From positions 29,879 to 93,878 of IMG/VR virus record IMGVR_UViG_3300010885_011343: a DNA stretch of 64,000 bases. One strand, 5' to 3'. Origin of the DNA: a virus. The notes beneath the pieces were generated by a model. That model did not search any database. It worked only from the letters and a program-made list of their open reading frames with translations, and was not told the DNA's origin. Position numbers and translations under genes: made by a program. This document shows positions 36,365-43,583 of this stretch, piece by piece; positions within the stretch are counted from its first letter, which is position 1, and every line of letters begins with the position of its first letter.

Positions 36365-36399
36365 ATCTCCGTTAAATCGTTAAAGTATTTAACGGAGAT
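36365..36399 (-). promoter_or_regulatory. 13-bp hairpin that sequesters the ribosome binding site of the 36359 gene
   Basis: Arms ATCTCCGTTAAAT and ATTTAACGGAGAT pair perfectly around a 9-nt loop. On the - strand transcript the GGAG of the 3' arm is the Shine-Dalgarno of the gene starting at 36359 and is fully base-paired. The UUUC after the stem also fits a weak terminator for the upstream gene; both roles are possible. Confidence 0.65.
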
Positions 36400-36422
36400 A
36401 TAGTATCAGATAATTTTTTTTC

Positions 36423-36722
36423 TTACCAGTCGTAGCTGGTTACATTGATATTCGGAAGAAACAATCCAAAATAGCTAGCTTCTTCGTGCCGTTCAAAAGC
36501 GGCAACCTTGTGCATAGTTAAGCTAGATCCGGGAGATTCTGGGTTGGGTAAAAAGACATCACCTATGTAAAATCTACCTGAAAGATGTTCGTGTACCCAA
36601 TCCGAAATACTCTTGACGTTGGTACGCAGATCAAATGTAACCTGTATAAAATGCGGCGGACAATATTCCATCTGCCTTAGGCCAAAGACAGACAACGGAT
36701 TAACCTCACCGTATTTTAGCAT
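36423..36722 (-). CDS. Hypothetical protein
   Basis: 99 residues, mixed alpha/beta, with FIQVTFDLRTNVKSISDWVH, GRFYIGDVF and LTMHKVAAFERHEEASYFGL. No membrane segment or known motif was recognised. It lies 6 bases after the coiled-coil gene upstream and begins a group of small genes ahead of the hairpin-controlled one. Confidence 0.65.
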   Translation of the reverse strand: MLKYGEVNPLSVFGLRQMEYCPPHFIQVTFDLRTNVKSISDWVHEHLSGRFYIGDVFLPNPESPGSSLTMHKVAAFERHEEASYFGLFLPNINVTSYDW

Positions 36723-36728
36723 AACATC

Positions 36729-36983
36729 TTACTCGTAGATTCTAATATTGAGTTCTTGATTTTCACCAATTGCAGGAACTACAACACGGCTCTTAAGTTG
36801 TTCTTCTGCGGCTTCTCGGAAGCTGGTCACCAGGTGAAACTGCTTGGTGATTTCCGCAATCTCTACCGAGCGTGACAAGTCATCAAGAGCTTGTTCTCGG
36901 GCCAAAAGGCGCACTTGAAGATCATCGATGATTTTACGAGCTTCGGTGATTTTTTTAACTTCTTTGGGATTGATTGGTTCCAT
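36729..36983 (-). CDS. Small coiled-coil protein
   Basis: 84 residues, almost wholly helical with heptad-like Leu/Ile spacing (ITEARKIIDDLQVRLLAREQ). ATG 36983 is chosen because it follows the upstream stop by 2 bases and has a GGA 7 bases before. The ATG at 36995 and the TTG at 37004 are in frame and would overlap the upstream gene. Function unknown. Confidence 0.6.
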   Translation of the reverse strand: MEPINPKEVKKITEARKIIDDLQVRLLAREQALDDLSRSVEIAEITKQFHLVTSFREAAEEQLKSRVVVPAIGENQELNIRIYE

Positions 36984-36985
36984 AA

Positions 36986-37270
36986 TTAAATCCATTTTAA
37001 ACAAAACAATGATAGTGCTTGATCATCTATTAGGTAGATAAAACAAGGTCCATCTAAGGAGTTTCCAGTAACGTGCCAAGCCCATTGCGAATTGAAATGA
37101 TAGGCCACCTGTGAATCTCGCTCACAGCCCGCCCCCCAAGTTTCCCAACACCAAGTACGGATCTTATTGAACTCTTCAATCCTGTATTGTTGGTGTCCTG
37201 CAATTTCTGCACGATGTTTAAAGTGCTGGTGTCCTGCAAAACGTTTATCTAAGCCTTGCAAGAAAATCAT
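36986..37270 (-). CDS. Hypothetical Trp/His/Cys-rich protein
   Basis: 94 residues, rich in Trp, His and Cys (IRTWCWETWGAGCERDSQVA, NSQWAWHVTGN). It overlaps the upstream VWA gene by ATGA and is expected to be co-translated with it. No known motif; the aromatic-rich body suggests a small beta domain. Confidence 0.6.
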   Translation of the reverse strand: MIFLQGLDKRFAGHQHFKHRAEIAGHQQYRIEEFNKIRTWCWETWGAGCERDSQVAYHFNSQWAWHVTGNSLDGPCFIYLIDDQALSLFCLKWI

Positions 37271-38553
37271 TTCTTGCCCTTGGCAGCTTCTTCATAATGG
37301 GCCCAAATGCCAAACTCGGGCGTAGCTTCTGGGTTGCTTTTGATAACCCAAACGGTATCGCAGTAGTCTTGCACTTGCTCTGGGCTCCAACCAAAGAAGC
37401 AAAAGTCTGTAAACATAATCAACTTCTTGGGCTCAATGTCGTTTTCTTTAAGGTATTCCCAAACGCAATGAGGGTCAGTACCGCCGCCGCCACCGGGCTC
37501 GTAACTAGTAATATCCTCTGCAGAGTCCGGGCTGTAGTCTGCAGGATTGTAGACTTCAGTGTCCCAAGTAATAATATGCACCTTGTAGTCATCATACATA
37601 TCCATAATACCTTTGACCTCGCTTAGGAACAGCTTAAGGTCATCGTTGCTAATGGAGCCTGAAGTGTCAATGGCCACGCAAATATCGATGGTCTGTGCAT
37701 TCTTCATTCCAGGCAAGATAGCATCCATATGCCAGCCTCGACGGCTAGGACGGGTCCAGCTATAGTCGTTCTTAATAATGCTTTGGATCTGTTGTTGCAA
37801 CAGCTCTCTCCAATTAACCACAGGAGCTGTCAAATCCTTGATCATTCTTTTAATGTTGCCAGGCACGTTGCCTGCACCTGCGGCCTCGGCTGCCGCTAAT
37901 ACAGCTTCTTTAATCTCGTCTCGGATAGCTTTCTTTTCTTCTTTGCTCAAACGTGGTCGGCCATTGTTGCCTTCTTTGTTGCCATTGCCATCGTTGTCGC
38001 CATCGTCGTCACCTTCTTCATCGCCATCAAGGTGCTCGTCGAGCACTTGCTCCAAAAGCTTCTGGACGTCAATTTTACTTGCGTTCTTGTACAGGTCGTC
38101 GTAGACTTCCTCGGCACTCCAACCTTGGTACTTGTTATTGTACAGGATTGGCACTTTGGTAATCTTGTCACCAATCTTGTGCTCAATTAAGTCTGCGTTG
38201 ACACAATAGTCGTCGGCAATGTTCCACAGGCGGGGCTCACGGTCGCCTCGACGTCCCATATGGTCATAGACCACGTGCAGGACTTCGTGTCCAAACAAGA
38301 ACTCGCACTCTTTAAGACTTAGGCGGTTAATGAATTCGCTATTGTAAAAGAAGTGACGGCCTTCTGTAGCCGCAGTAGGGCACCAGGCGTCGGCGTTTTG
38401 TATAATAAGGCGGGTGGCCAAGTTACCAAAGAAAGGAGCCTTGAGCAAGAGTCCAACACGAGCGGTGATCAATTTTTCTCGTGCCGCGATGTCCACGCGA
38501 GGATTTGTTACTGTGACAACTTTGCTTTTTTCTGATAAAGTACTATCGCTCAT
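37267..38553 (-). CDS. VWA-like metallopeptidase-family protein (DUF2201 type)
   Basis: 428 residues. The N-terminal domain contains HEVLH at residues 89-93 with a further His98, the zinc-peptidase-like signature of the DUF2201 family. An acidic Asp/Gly/Asn-rich linker follows near residues 175-200. The C-terminal VWA-like domain has a MIDAS motif DTSGSIS near residue 295. The gene follows a MoxR-type ATPase, the usual partner of VWA proteins in metal insertion or remodelling. It has its own promoter, whose -35 overlaps the terminator of the MoxR gene. Confidence 0.85.
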   Translation of the reverse strand: MSDSTLSEKSKVVTVTNPRVDIAAREKLITARVGLLLKAPFFGNLATRLIIQNADAWCPTAATEGRHFFYNSEFINRLSLKECEFLFGHEVLHVVYDHMGRRGDREPRLWNIADDYCVNADLIEHKIGDKITKVPILYNNKYQGWSAEEVYDDLYKNASKIDVQKLLEQVLDEHLDGDEEGDDDGDNDGNGNKEGNNGRPRLSKEEKKAIRDEIKEAVLAAAEAAGAGNVPGNIKRMIKDLTAPVVNWRELLQQQIQSIIKNDYSWTRPSRRGWHMDAILPGMKNAQTIDICVAIDTSGSISNDDLKLFLSEVKGIMDMYDDYKVHIITWDTEVYNPADYSPDSAEDITSYEPGGGGGTDPHCVWEYLKENDIEPKKLIMFTDFCFFGWSPEQVQDYCDTVWVIKSNPEATPEFGIWAHYEEAAKGKK

Positions 38554-38576
38554 ATCTGCTCCTTAGTAATGTATAT

Positions 38577-38605
38577 ATTATAGCATAAAAAAATAACCCG
38601 GACAA
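38577..38605 (-). promoter_or_regulatory. Sigma70-type promoter for the VWA gene, -35 in terminator loop
   Basis: TTGTCC at 38605-38600, a 17-base spacer that contains the T tract of the upstream terminator, and TATAAT at 38582-38577 with an extended TGC in front. An AAGGAG site follows before ATG 38553. Confidence 0.75.
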
Positions 38606-38618
38606 GAGCCGGGCTATT
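38587..38618 (-). terminator. Rho-independent terminator after the MoxR gene
   Basis: A stem of AATAGCCCGG against CCGGGTTATT (one mismatch), a 7-base loop, then seven T on the - strand. It lies 5 bases after the MoxR stop. Part of the loop and stem is also the -35 box of the VWA promoter. Confidence 0.8.
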
Positions 38619-38622
38619 CATT

Positions 38623-39750
38623 TTACTTGGCACTTGCGGCTACGATGTACTTACCAAAACGCTGATGGAACTCGTTAAAGTTCTTGAGCTTGCCTGGCAC
38701 AAAGGGCAGGTTGTAAGTAGTCAACGCAACACGGATACCCATTACCACAAGCTCTGTGGTAAAATTGTCCATAACGTAGCGCAGGAAGTTGTCGCTTTGG
38801 GTGTACCAGTCTGACAGACCTTTGGTGTCCTTGCCATCCTTGGCAACCTTGGTGTAGTTGTCTTGGAGCTCGTAGCACAGGCTAATAGTCAAAGAGTACA
38901 TAGCAGAGATCTCTTTAGTCTTAAGATCTTTAACTTTGCCTGACAGGATGTCTGTAGGGTTGGGCATATTGCCCGACACTTTGCGGTGAGCCATAAACTT
39001 AACAGCAAGGCCTTCACCAATGGTACCTGCAATAAGGTCCATATTAGTAGAGTCGTCGCCATCTTCCAACAGCTCAGACACAAAGGTCCAAGAGCGCGGT
39101 GTGGCAAAACTACGACCCGAGCTACGGGGGTCAAAGTCGTACAGGTCCTGCTTGGCAAAGCTAATGTAACCTACCACGTCTTTGTGGATACGGTTCTTAA
39201 CTGCCCAGGTCTGCCAGGCTTCAAAGTCCGAACGCATTTCCAAGTGGATAAAGCGGTTAGCCAGTGGGCTGGGCATACGATAAGAAATACCCTTGTCGCT
39301 TTCTCTGTTACCTGCGGCAACGACAACAACGTTGTCTGGAAGTGTGTATTTTCCAACACGACGATTCAAAATAAGTTGATAGGCACTGCCTTGCACTGCC
39401 GGTGCGGCCTGGTTCATCTCGTCCAGGAACAAGACAATAATAGGATACTGCTCAGACATTTCTGCGTCGGGCAGTTCAATTGGAGGAGCCCAATCCATTT
39501 TGCCGTTGTCTTTATTGTAGAATGGGATGCCACGTAAATCTGTGGGTTCCATCTGACCTAAGCGTAGATCGATTGTAATGCCGCCTAGCTCTTCTGCAAT
39601 TTCTGCAACAAGTTCGGACTTGCCAATGCCGGGAGGACCCCAGAGGAATAAGGGGCGTTGCTTTTTAAACGCACGAAGAATTGAACGACGGGCCTCAACA
39701 GAGGTTACTGTACGGGCTTCACTAACACTTGCACTTGCTGTCTTTGCCAT
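38623..39750 (-). CDS. MoxR-type AAA+ ATPase
   Basis: 375 residues. Walker A GPPGIGKS is at residues 38-45, Walker B IVLFLDEMNQA near 105-115, and sensor-type VVVVAAGNRESDKG with YRMPSPLANRFIHLEM follows, as in MoxR/CbbQ ATPases. It probably remodels the VWA partner encoded next, but the terminator and separate promoter between them allow separate control. It has its own TTGTGT-N17-TATAAT promoter and a good AGGAG site. Confidence 0.9.
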   Translation of the reverse strand: MAKTASASVSEARTVTSVEARRSILRAFKKQRPLFLWGPPGIGKSELVAEIAEELGGITIDLRLGQMEPTDLRGIPFYNKDNGKMDWAPPIELPDAEMSEQYPIIVLFLDEMNQAAPAVQGSAYQLILNRRVGKYTLPDNVVVVAAGNRESDKGISYRMPSPLANRFIHLEMRSDFEAWQTWAVKNRIHKDVVGYISFAKQDLYDFDPRSSGRSFATPRSWTFVSELLEDGDDSTNMDLIAGTIGEGLAVKFMAHRKVSGNMPNPTDILSGKVKDLKTKEISAMYSLTISLCYELQDNYTKVAKDGKDTKGLSDWYTQSDNFLRYVMDNFTTELVVMGIRVALTTYNLPFVPGKLKNFNEFHQRFGKYIVAASAK

Positions 39751-39779
39751 TGTTGGCTCCTTTGTTAAACAATACTTCT

Positions 39780-39808
39780 ATTATACGAGAAAACAATACC
39801 CCACACAA
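39780..39808 (-). promoter_or_regulatory. Sigma70-type promoter for the MoxR gene, -35 in terminator loop
   Basis: TTGTGT at 39808-39803 lies entirely in the loop of the upstream terminator. A 17-base spacer made of the terminator arm and T tract follows, then TATAAT at 39785-39780. AAAGGAG follows before ATG 39750. Confidence 0.7.
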
Positions 39809-39824
39809 CCGTCGGGGTATTGTT
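39790..39824 (-). terminator. Rho-independent terminator after the 39832-40353 gene
   Basis: An 11-bp perfect stem built on CAATACCCC / GGGGTATTG with an 11-base loop and TTTT on the - strand. It lies 8 bases after the stop of the upstream gene and shares its loop with the MoxR promoter. Confidence 0.8.
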
Positions 39825-39831
39825 GTTGCTA

Positions 39832-40353
39832 TTATGCAACGTCTTCTGTCTGTGCGGCCAACGCTTCGTCGAGACGCACAAGGCCACACTTGACCAAGCC
39901 CTCAACATCGTACACCGAGCCGGCGTACCACACACCGTCCTTCATAATATAGTAGTACTCGGCAAAGCACAAGTCTACCTGTTCCAAGAACTCTGCGAAT
40001 GTGTGGGCTACCTTGAACTCCGTGTCAGTCTCGCCGCGATCACGACCGTAGAAAGTAGAGTAGCCTGCTTCCTGTGCCGCTTCGTGCGAAGCTTTGGCTT
40101 CTGCTTCAAGGCGATCGTTTTCTTCGTCGCTTAATTCCGAGCTCCGTACAGTGAACTGGCTAAAGGCGTGCTTCTCACCAATGTTGGGACGCAGGCTGGA
40201 CAGATCGCCAAGTGCTACTAGGTTGTTGGCTTTGGCACTGTTATAGTGCTCTTGCAGAATGGCGCCATTGTACGACAGATAGCCGTCCCAGTGGCAGTAA
40301 ACACTTTTAACAGTGTCGCCGTGCATAACCCCGATGCGTGAACGTGTACCCAT
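39832..40353 (-). CDS. Conserved phage protein (MGTRSRIGV type)
   Basis: 173 residues beginning MGTRSRIGVMHGDTVKSVYC followed by HWDGYLSYNG, a signature I recall from many large-phage proteins of unknown function. A charged helical middle (ENDRLEAEAKASHEAAQEAG) and an aromatic end (FAEYYYIMKDGVWY) follow. It is transcribed alone, between its own promoter and a strong terminator, which suggests early expression. Confidence 0.8.
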   Translation of the reverse strand: MGTRSRIGVMHGDTVKSVYCHWDGYLSYNGAILQEHYNSAKANNLVALGDLSSLRPNIGEKHAFSQFTVRSSELSDEENDRLEAEAKASHEAAQEAGYSTFYGRDRGETDTEFKVAHTFAEFLEQVDLCFAEYYYIMKDGVWYAGSVYDVEGLVKCGLVRLDEALAAQTEDVA

Positions 40354-40384
40354 TTGCTAACTCCTTTTTGCTTACTATGCTAGT

Positions 40385-40413
40385 ATTATAACACACTTCG
40401 AATTTTTGGGCAA
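40385..40413 (-). promoter_or_regulatory. Sigma70-type promoter, family copy 1
   Basis: TTGCCC at 40413-40408, 17-base spacer, TATAAT at 40390-40385. The segment from the spacer end through -10 to the AAAAAGGAG ribosome site is nearly identical to the promoter at 40831-40859. Confidence 0.85.
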
Positions 40414-40420
40414 CCGTTTT

Positions 40421-40801
40421 TTAATCGGCGCCAAAAGTTGTTGCTAAAAACTCACGGCATTGTGCTTCTGTGCGTTTAGTCACTACAACCTTGCCGCCCA
40501 TAAAGCCCACGAACAGATTGCGGTGTTCCACAAACTTGATCTCGCCATCTGCACCGGTATGCTTCTGACGCACAGGTGCTTTCTTGGCTACTACTTTTTT
40601 AGTAGTTTTTGCAGGAGCCTCTGCAGGCAGTTTTGGTTCTGTTTTGGCAACGGCACCGGTTAAGGGTGTATGCTTAAAACCGTGTTTGGCATCGTAGTTG
40701 GCCAGCTGGCGCTCGGTCATACCCCAAGTGTCCAAAAGACGCTTGACTTCTGTGCCGGGCAGTTGGTGCCAGTTAATACAAGTATCAGTCCAGTTTTTCA
40801 T
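40421..40801 (-). CDS. Hypothetical protein with basic linker
   Basis: 126 residues: an N-terminal helical domain (LPGTEVKRLLDTWGMTERQL), a Lys/Ala/Pro-rich linker, and a small C-terminal beta-alpha domain (LFVGFMGGKVVVTKRTEAQC). It is preceded by a consensus sigma70 promoter and AGGAG site. Composition suggests nucleic-acid contact; function unknown. Confidence 0.7.
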   Translation of the reverse strand: MKNWTDTCINWHQLPGTEVKRLLDTWGMTERQLANYDAKHGFKHTPLTGAVAKTEPKLPAEAPAKTTKKVVAKKAPVRQKHTGADGEIKFVEHRNLFVGFMGGKVVVTKRTEAQCREFLATTFGAD

Positions 40802-40830
40802 TGCTACTCCTTTTTGCTTACTATGCTAGT

Positions 40831-40859
40831 ATTATAACACAATTCGAACTTTTGGTCAA
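40831..40859 (-). promoter_or_regulatory. Sigma70-type promoter, family copy 2
   Basis: TTGACC at 40859-40854, 17-base spacer, consensus TATAAT at 40836-40831. The -35 box overlaps the TGA stop codon of the upstream gene. It shares the AAAAGTTCGAA-type spacer with copies 1 and 3. Confidence 0.88.
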
Positions 40860-41140
40860 CCGGGGTATTTTGGATACTTTGGACGCTTGGGGCAGAAAGG
40901 GCAATCGGCATCCTTGCAAACACCTTCCAACCAGGCGTTGCAAGGATCACAATAATTGCTGTCAAATTCGACATTATAACTGCGATAAGTGCCACAATGA
41001 AAACATCCAATATCCTCCTTAGGGTCAAACTGTAGCTTGACCTTGGGATTGGCTTTGCGACGACTAAGATTTGGATTGCGGTCGTGCGCCTCTGCTTTCA
41101 TTGTTGTGAGATACCCTCTACTATTTTCCCAACCATTCAT
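40856..41140 (-). CDS. Small zinc-ribbon-like protein
   Basis: 94 residues. Cys pairs IGCFHCGTY, SNYCDPCNAW, EGVCKD and ADCPFCPK suggest one or two zinc sites of ribbon type. ATG 41140 has GGGAG 7 bases upstream; the longer frame from 41170 is rejected. The Lys/Pro-rich end runs into the -35 box of the next promoter. Possibly a DNA- or RNA-binding early protein. Confidence 0.75.
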   Translation of the reverse strand: MNGWENSRGYLTTMKAEAHDRNPNLSRRKANPKVKLQFDPKEDIGCFHCGTYRSYNVEFDSNYCDPCNAWLEGVCKDADCPFCPKRPKYPKYPG

Positions 41141-41172
41141 AGTTTTTCTCCCTTTTAATTTGTAATACAATT

Positions 41173-41201
41173 ATTGTAACATCTTTCGGGCTTTTGGTCA
41201 A
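41173..41201 (-). promoter_or_regulatory. Sigma70-type promoter, family copy 3
   Basis: TTGACC at 41201-41196, 17-base spacer, TACAAT at 41178-41173. The spacer AAAAGCCCGAAAGATGT follows the same AAAAGnnCGAAnnnTGT pattern as copies 1 and 2. Confidence 0.82.
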
Positions 41202-41204
41202 CGA

Positions 41205-41243
41205 ATACCAAAGTAAATTTTAGGGTTATACCAAAGTAAATTT
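41205..41243. repeat. Tandem 16-bp direct repeat upstream of a promoter
   Basis: ATACCAAAGTAAATTT occurs at 41205-41220 and 41228-41243, exactly 23 bp apart and right upstream of the -35 box of promoter copy 3. The spacing, about two helical turns, suggests a regulator binding site. Confidence 0.7.
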
Positions 41244-41263
41244 CTTGTGGTTTTTACGCAACA

Positions 41264-41295
41264 CAAAGAAAAACCCGCCATTTTGACGGGTTTTT
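41264..41295 (-). terminator. Rho-independent terminator after the 41334 gene
   Basis: A 9-bp stem AAAAACCCG / CGGGTTTTT with a 9-base loop; the T-rich flank works in both directions. A TTTTTACGCAAC sequence is repeated on each side (41250-41261 and 41303-41314). The rest of the 41141-41333 gap is the promoter and 16-bp repeats. Confidence 0.8.
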
Positions 41296-41333
41296 GGTGT
41301 TGTTTTTACGCAACTGTTACTAAAGTATTACTC

Positions 41334-41894
41334 TTAGACTATGCCAAAAAATGCGTAGTGCTGTGGCAAATCCCAAGTGTTTGGATCCACTATAGGTTGC
41401 CCGTTGTAGGTCTCAAATTTGCTATTAAGTACAGAGTACCTTTTAAAGAAACGCCAATTGTCTGGACTGGTCTTAGACAATCCATTATCTTGCAAAACTT
41501 TGTCACTGTGTTTCTTAATAAGGCAGGTTGGTGTATTTAATGCTTGGTTGATGGTCAGGCGCCCCTCAATTAACATATCCCGAACACTGCTAGCCGGAAT
41601 TACGTGTTCAAAAATACTTTCACCTTTACGCACTCCTACCTCTATATAATGACTTTTAATTTTACCCCTAATAGAGTAATCGTGGTAGCGACGGATATGG
41701 TGGTCAATGCTGTCTCGCAATAACCTAGCCCGCATATCTTCTTCGAAGACTGTGCCACGATAGATTTCTAGTAGACGTTCTAGTTCCTCTGTAGTAAATG
41801 CAAGACACTGGCGGTATGCTTTGTCATTGCGTTTAACACCTTTGTTACGCTCGGGCTTTCTATAGCCCTCAACAAGTTCTTGAAAGGTTGACAT
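41334..41894 (-). CDS. Conserved phage hypothetical protein
   Basis: 186 residues. An Arg/Glu-rich helical N-terminus (TEELERLLEIYRGTVFEEDM) and IFEHVIPASSVRDMLIEGRL followed by NTPTCLIKK suggest an HNH-like or related small nuclease fold, but the full metal-binding set is not seen. ATG 41894 lies one base after the upstream stop. It ends before a strong terminator. Confidence 0.65.
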   Translation of the reverse strand: MSTFQELVEGYRKPERNKGVKRNDKAYRQCLAFTTEELERLLEIYRGTVFEEDMRARLLRDSIDHHIRRYHDYSIRGKIKSHYIEVGVRKGESIFEHVIPASSVRDMLIEGRLTINQALNTPTCLIKKHSDKVLQDNGLSKTSPDNWRFFKRYSVLNSKFETYNGQPIVDPNTWDLPQHYAFFGIV

Positions 41895-41895
41895 T

Positions 41896-43101
41896 TTAGT
41901 ACAAATCTTTCTTGGCTGGTTGGAAGGCAGTGTCAATACGCAAGGTGGGCTTACGACCAGTCCAAGTCTTGTTCAATTGATACCACAAAAAGGTACCACC
42001 GTTGCGCCAGTTCTTAGTAAAACTAATACGTGTCGGTGCCTGTACTGCACCGGCCCAATACTTGGTATGCCAGGACTTATAAGCATCGCGCACTTTGTCC
42101 CAAAATGCACTAGCTTCGTGGAAGTCAGCACCAAACAGACTGTGCAAGTGATTACCCAAGTCCACTACTTCCTCGTCAGTATAGTCAATGCCGTCTTTCT
42201 TGGCCATATCAAACCAAGCACACATAATCTCAATCTCCTGACTAGCAATAGGACGAGCCACTGGAAAGGTAGTAGTGTACAAGGCAAACTTACGGATAAT
42301 ATCAGAGCTATAGTGATTGAGCTCTTGCATACGACCAATGGCGCCGGGCATATGAGTATCACCAAACTTGTCGGCTGTGACAAACAAATCTGCTTGTTCT
42401 AGGTATTGTTGTTTGAGCTCTGCATCTACCCACGCCGGATTGGTGTTACCATCAATACGAACTCCGTAGATCATCTGCATCCAAAGATCAATTAAGTCCA
42501 ACAACTTCTTGCCAACATCGCTGTTTCCGCTGACAAAGTTTTCACGGATGTCTGCTTTCTTGCTTACTTTGTAAATGTTGACAGGGACCATTACGTCTTT
42601 GGGGTCTTGACCCAGGATTAATACTGCAATAACATAAAATGCCGCGGCAGTGTTCTGACCGTCCCAACTTGCATACAGTCCTCTTTTTCCTGTAGGGTAG
42701 TATTTAAAGTCTGAACTGTTACCAGTTACCTGATACACTTGTATAGGCATTGCCTGTACGTCACGAAAGTTGCTGACAATGTAAAAAACCCAATAGAGAA
42801 TTAACATACGTTGGATTGTGGTATCAATCAAGATGTCACTGAGTGGCATTTGAATAGATTCGACAATGTCTAGATCGGAGAACTTTTTAACATTGGGATA
42901 GCGTTTCTTGAAGTCGTTGATAGCTTTTTGTAGCTGACTTCTCATACCGACTTGTTTCATAAGTGGCAATCCACTTATGGCCTGGTTAAATCGATCTTTA
43001 ATGTCTACAAAGATCGAATCGGTTTGCGAGTACCGAGAGTTTATCTGCGAAGCGTAAGAGGGTGCAGGTGCTTGTTTGAGCGCAAGATTTGATTTTGCCA
43101 T
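41896..43101 (-). CDS. Large hypothetical protein with DGQNT motif
   Basis: 401 residues. LYASWDGQNTAAAFYVIAVL resembles the DGQHR/DGQHT motif of ParB-like NTPase/nuclease folds and related phage proteins. Helical regions flank it, and the Trp-rich C-terminus has WHTKYWAGAVQAP. AGGAGG lies 7-8 bases before the ATG. The gene opens a new transcription unit after the terminator at 43158-43186. The ParB link is only motif-level. Confidence 0.6.
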   Translation of the reverse strand: MAKSNLALKQAPAPSYASQINSRYSQTDSIFVDIKDRFNQAISGLPLMKQVGMRSQLQKAINDFKKRYPNVKKFSDLDIVESIQMPLSDILIDTTIQRMLILYWVFYIVSNFRDVQAMPIQVYQVTGNSSDFKYYPTGKRGLYASWDGQNTAAAFYVIAVLILGQDPKDVMVPVNIYKVSKKADIRENFVSGNSDVGKKLLDLIDLWMQMIYGVRIDGNTNPAWVDAELKQQYLEQADLFVTADKFGDTHMPGAIGRMQELNHYSSDIIRKFALYTTTFPVARPIASQEIEIMCAWFDMAKKDGIDYTDEEVVDLGNHLHSLFGADFHEASAFWDKVRDAYKSWHTKYWAGAVQAPTRISFTKNWRNGGTFLWYQLNKTWTGRKPTLRIDTAFQPAKKDLY

Positions 43102-43157
43102 AATATGGCCTCCTAATTGTACTTGGCAAAGTTTTTAATATACAGTGCCAATATGGT

Positions 43158-43186
43158 AAAAAGTAGTAGACAGAATTGTCTACTAC
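43158..43186 (-). terminator. Rho-independent terminator ending the lysis-gene operon
   Basis: A perfect 10-bp stem GTAGTAGACA / TGTCTACTAC with a 4-base loop, followed by TTTTT on the - strand, in the 122-base gap after the 43224-43583 gene. Confidence 0.85.
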
Positions 43187-43193
43187 AGGGCTA

Positions 43194-43212
43194 AGTGTAC
43201 AGGAGGTACACT
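43194..43212. other. Second hairpin next to the terminator
   Basis: A perfect 7-bp stem AGTGTAC / GTACACT with a 5-base loop (AGGAG on +, CTCCT on -). It sits between the stop of the 43224 gene and the terminator, so the operon ends in two stacked hairpins; it may protect the 3' end of the transcript. Confidence 0.6.
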
Positions 43213-43223
43213 AATCTGTCAAC

Positions 43224-43583
43224 CTAGGTGATGCGAATGTTGTTTTTTTGCATCCTGTCGCTATACAGGCAACGGCCACGCTTTCGCACCAATTCGGCCA
43301 TACCCTGGGGATCGCTTTCAAAAGATGCTTTGATATCTTCTTGGCCAACATTGGCATCAACGTCAATGGCATAAATTTCATAATGTCTTTGCGAATTAAA
43401 TTTAGCCCTGAGCATAATCATATTGGCAATCTGATTAGGATTAGATTTGTTGTCTACGCCACGTAAGATATCAAAGGTTTTTTGACGATCCATATCAGAA
43501 ATGTTAATACAGGCTTCAAGTCCGTGCATATCCCAACTAAGTAGATATGTTTCGACATCGTAGTTTACTTCACTTTTTTTCAT
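43224..43583 (-). CDS. Conserved phage hypothetical protein
   Basis: 119 residues; VETYLLSWDMHGLEACINIS and MIMLRAKFNSQRHYEIYAID are distinctive blocks of a small alpha/beta protein I recall only as hypothetical in large phages. ATG 43583 overlaps the SleB-type gene stop (ATGA). It is the last gene before the double hairpin terminator. Confidence 0.7.
   Translation of the reverse strand: MKKSEVNYDVETYLLSWDMHGLEACINISDMDRQKTFDILRGVDNKSNPNQIANMIMLRAKFNSQRHYEIYAIDVDANVGQEDIKASFESDPQGMAELVRKRGRCLYSDRMQKNNIRIT

Noticed and set aside
38986-39537. 183-codon open frame on the + strand opposite the MoxR gene
   Set aside because: Antisense shadow of a clear AAA+ ATPase; translation has no family features.
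43102-43144. Promoter for the 43101 gene (TACAAT with TGTATA upstream)
   Set aside because: The -10 box would put the transcript start inside the AGGAGG ribosome site and the -35 match is poor.
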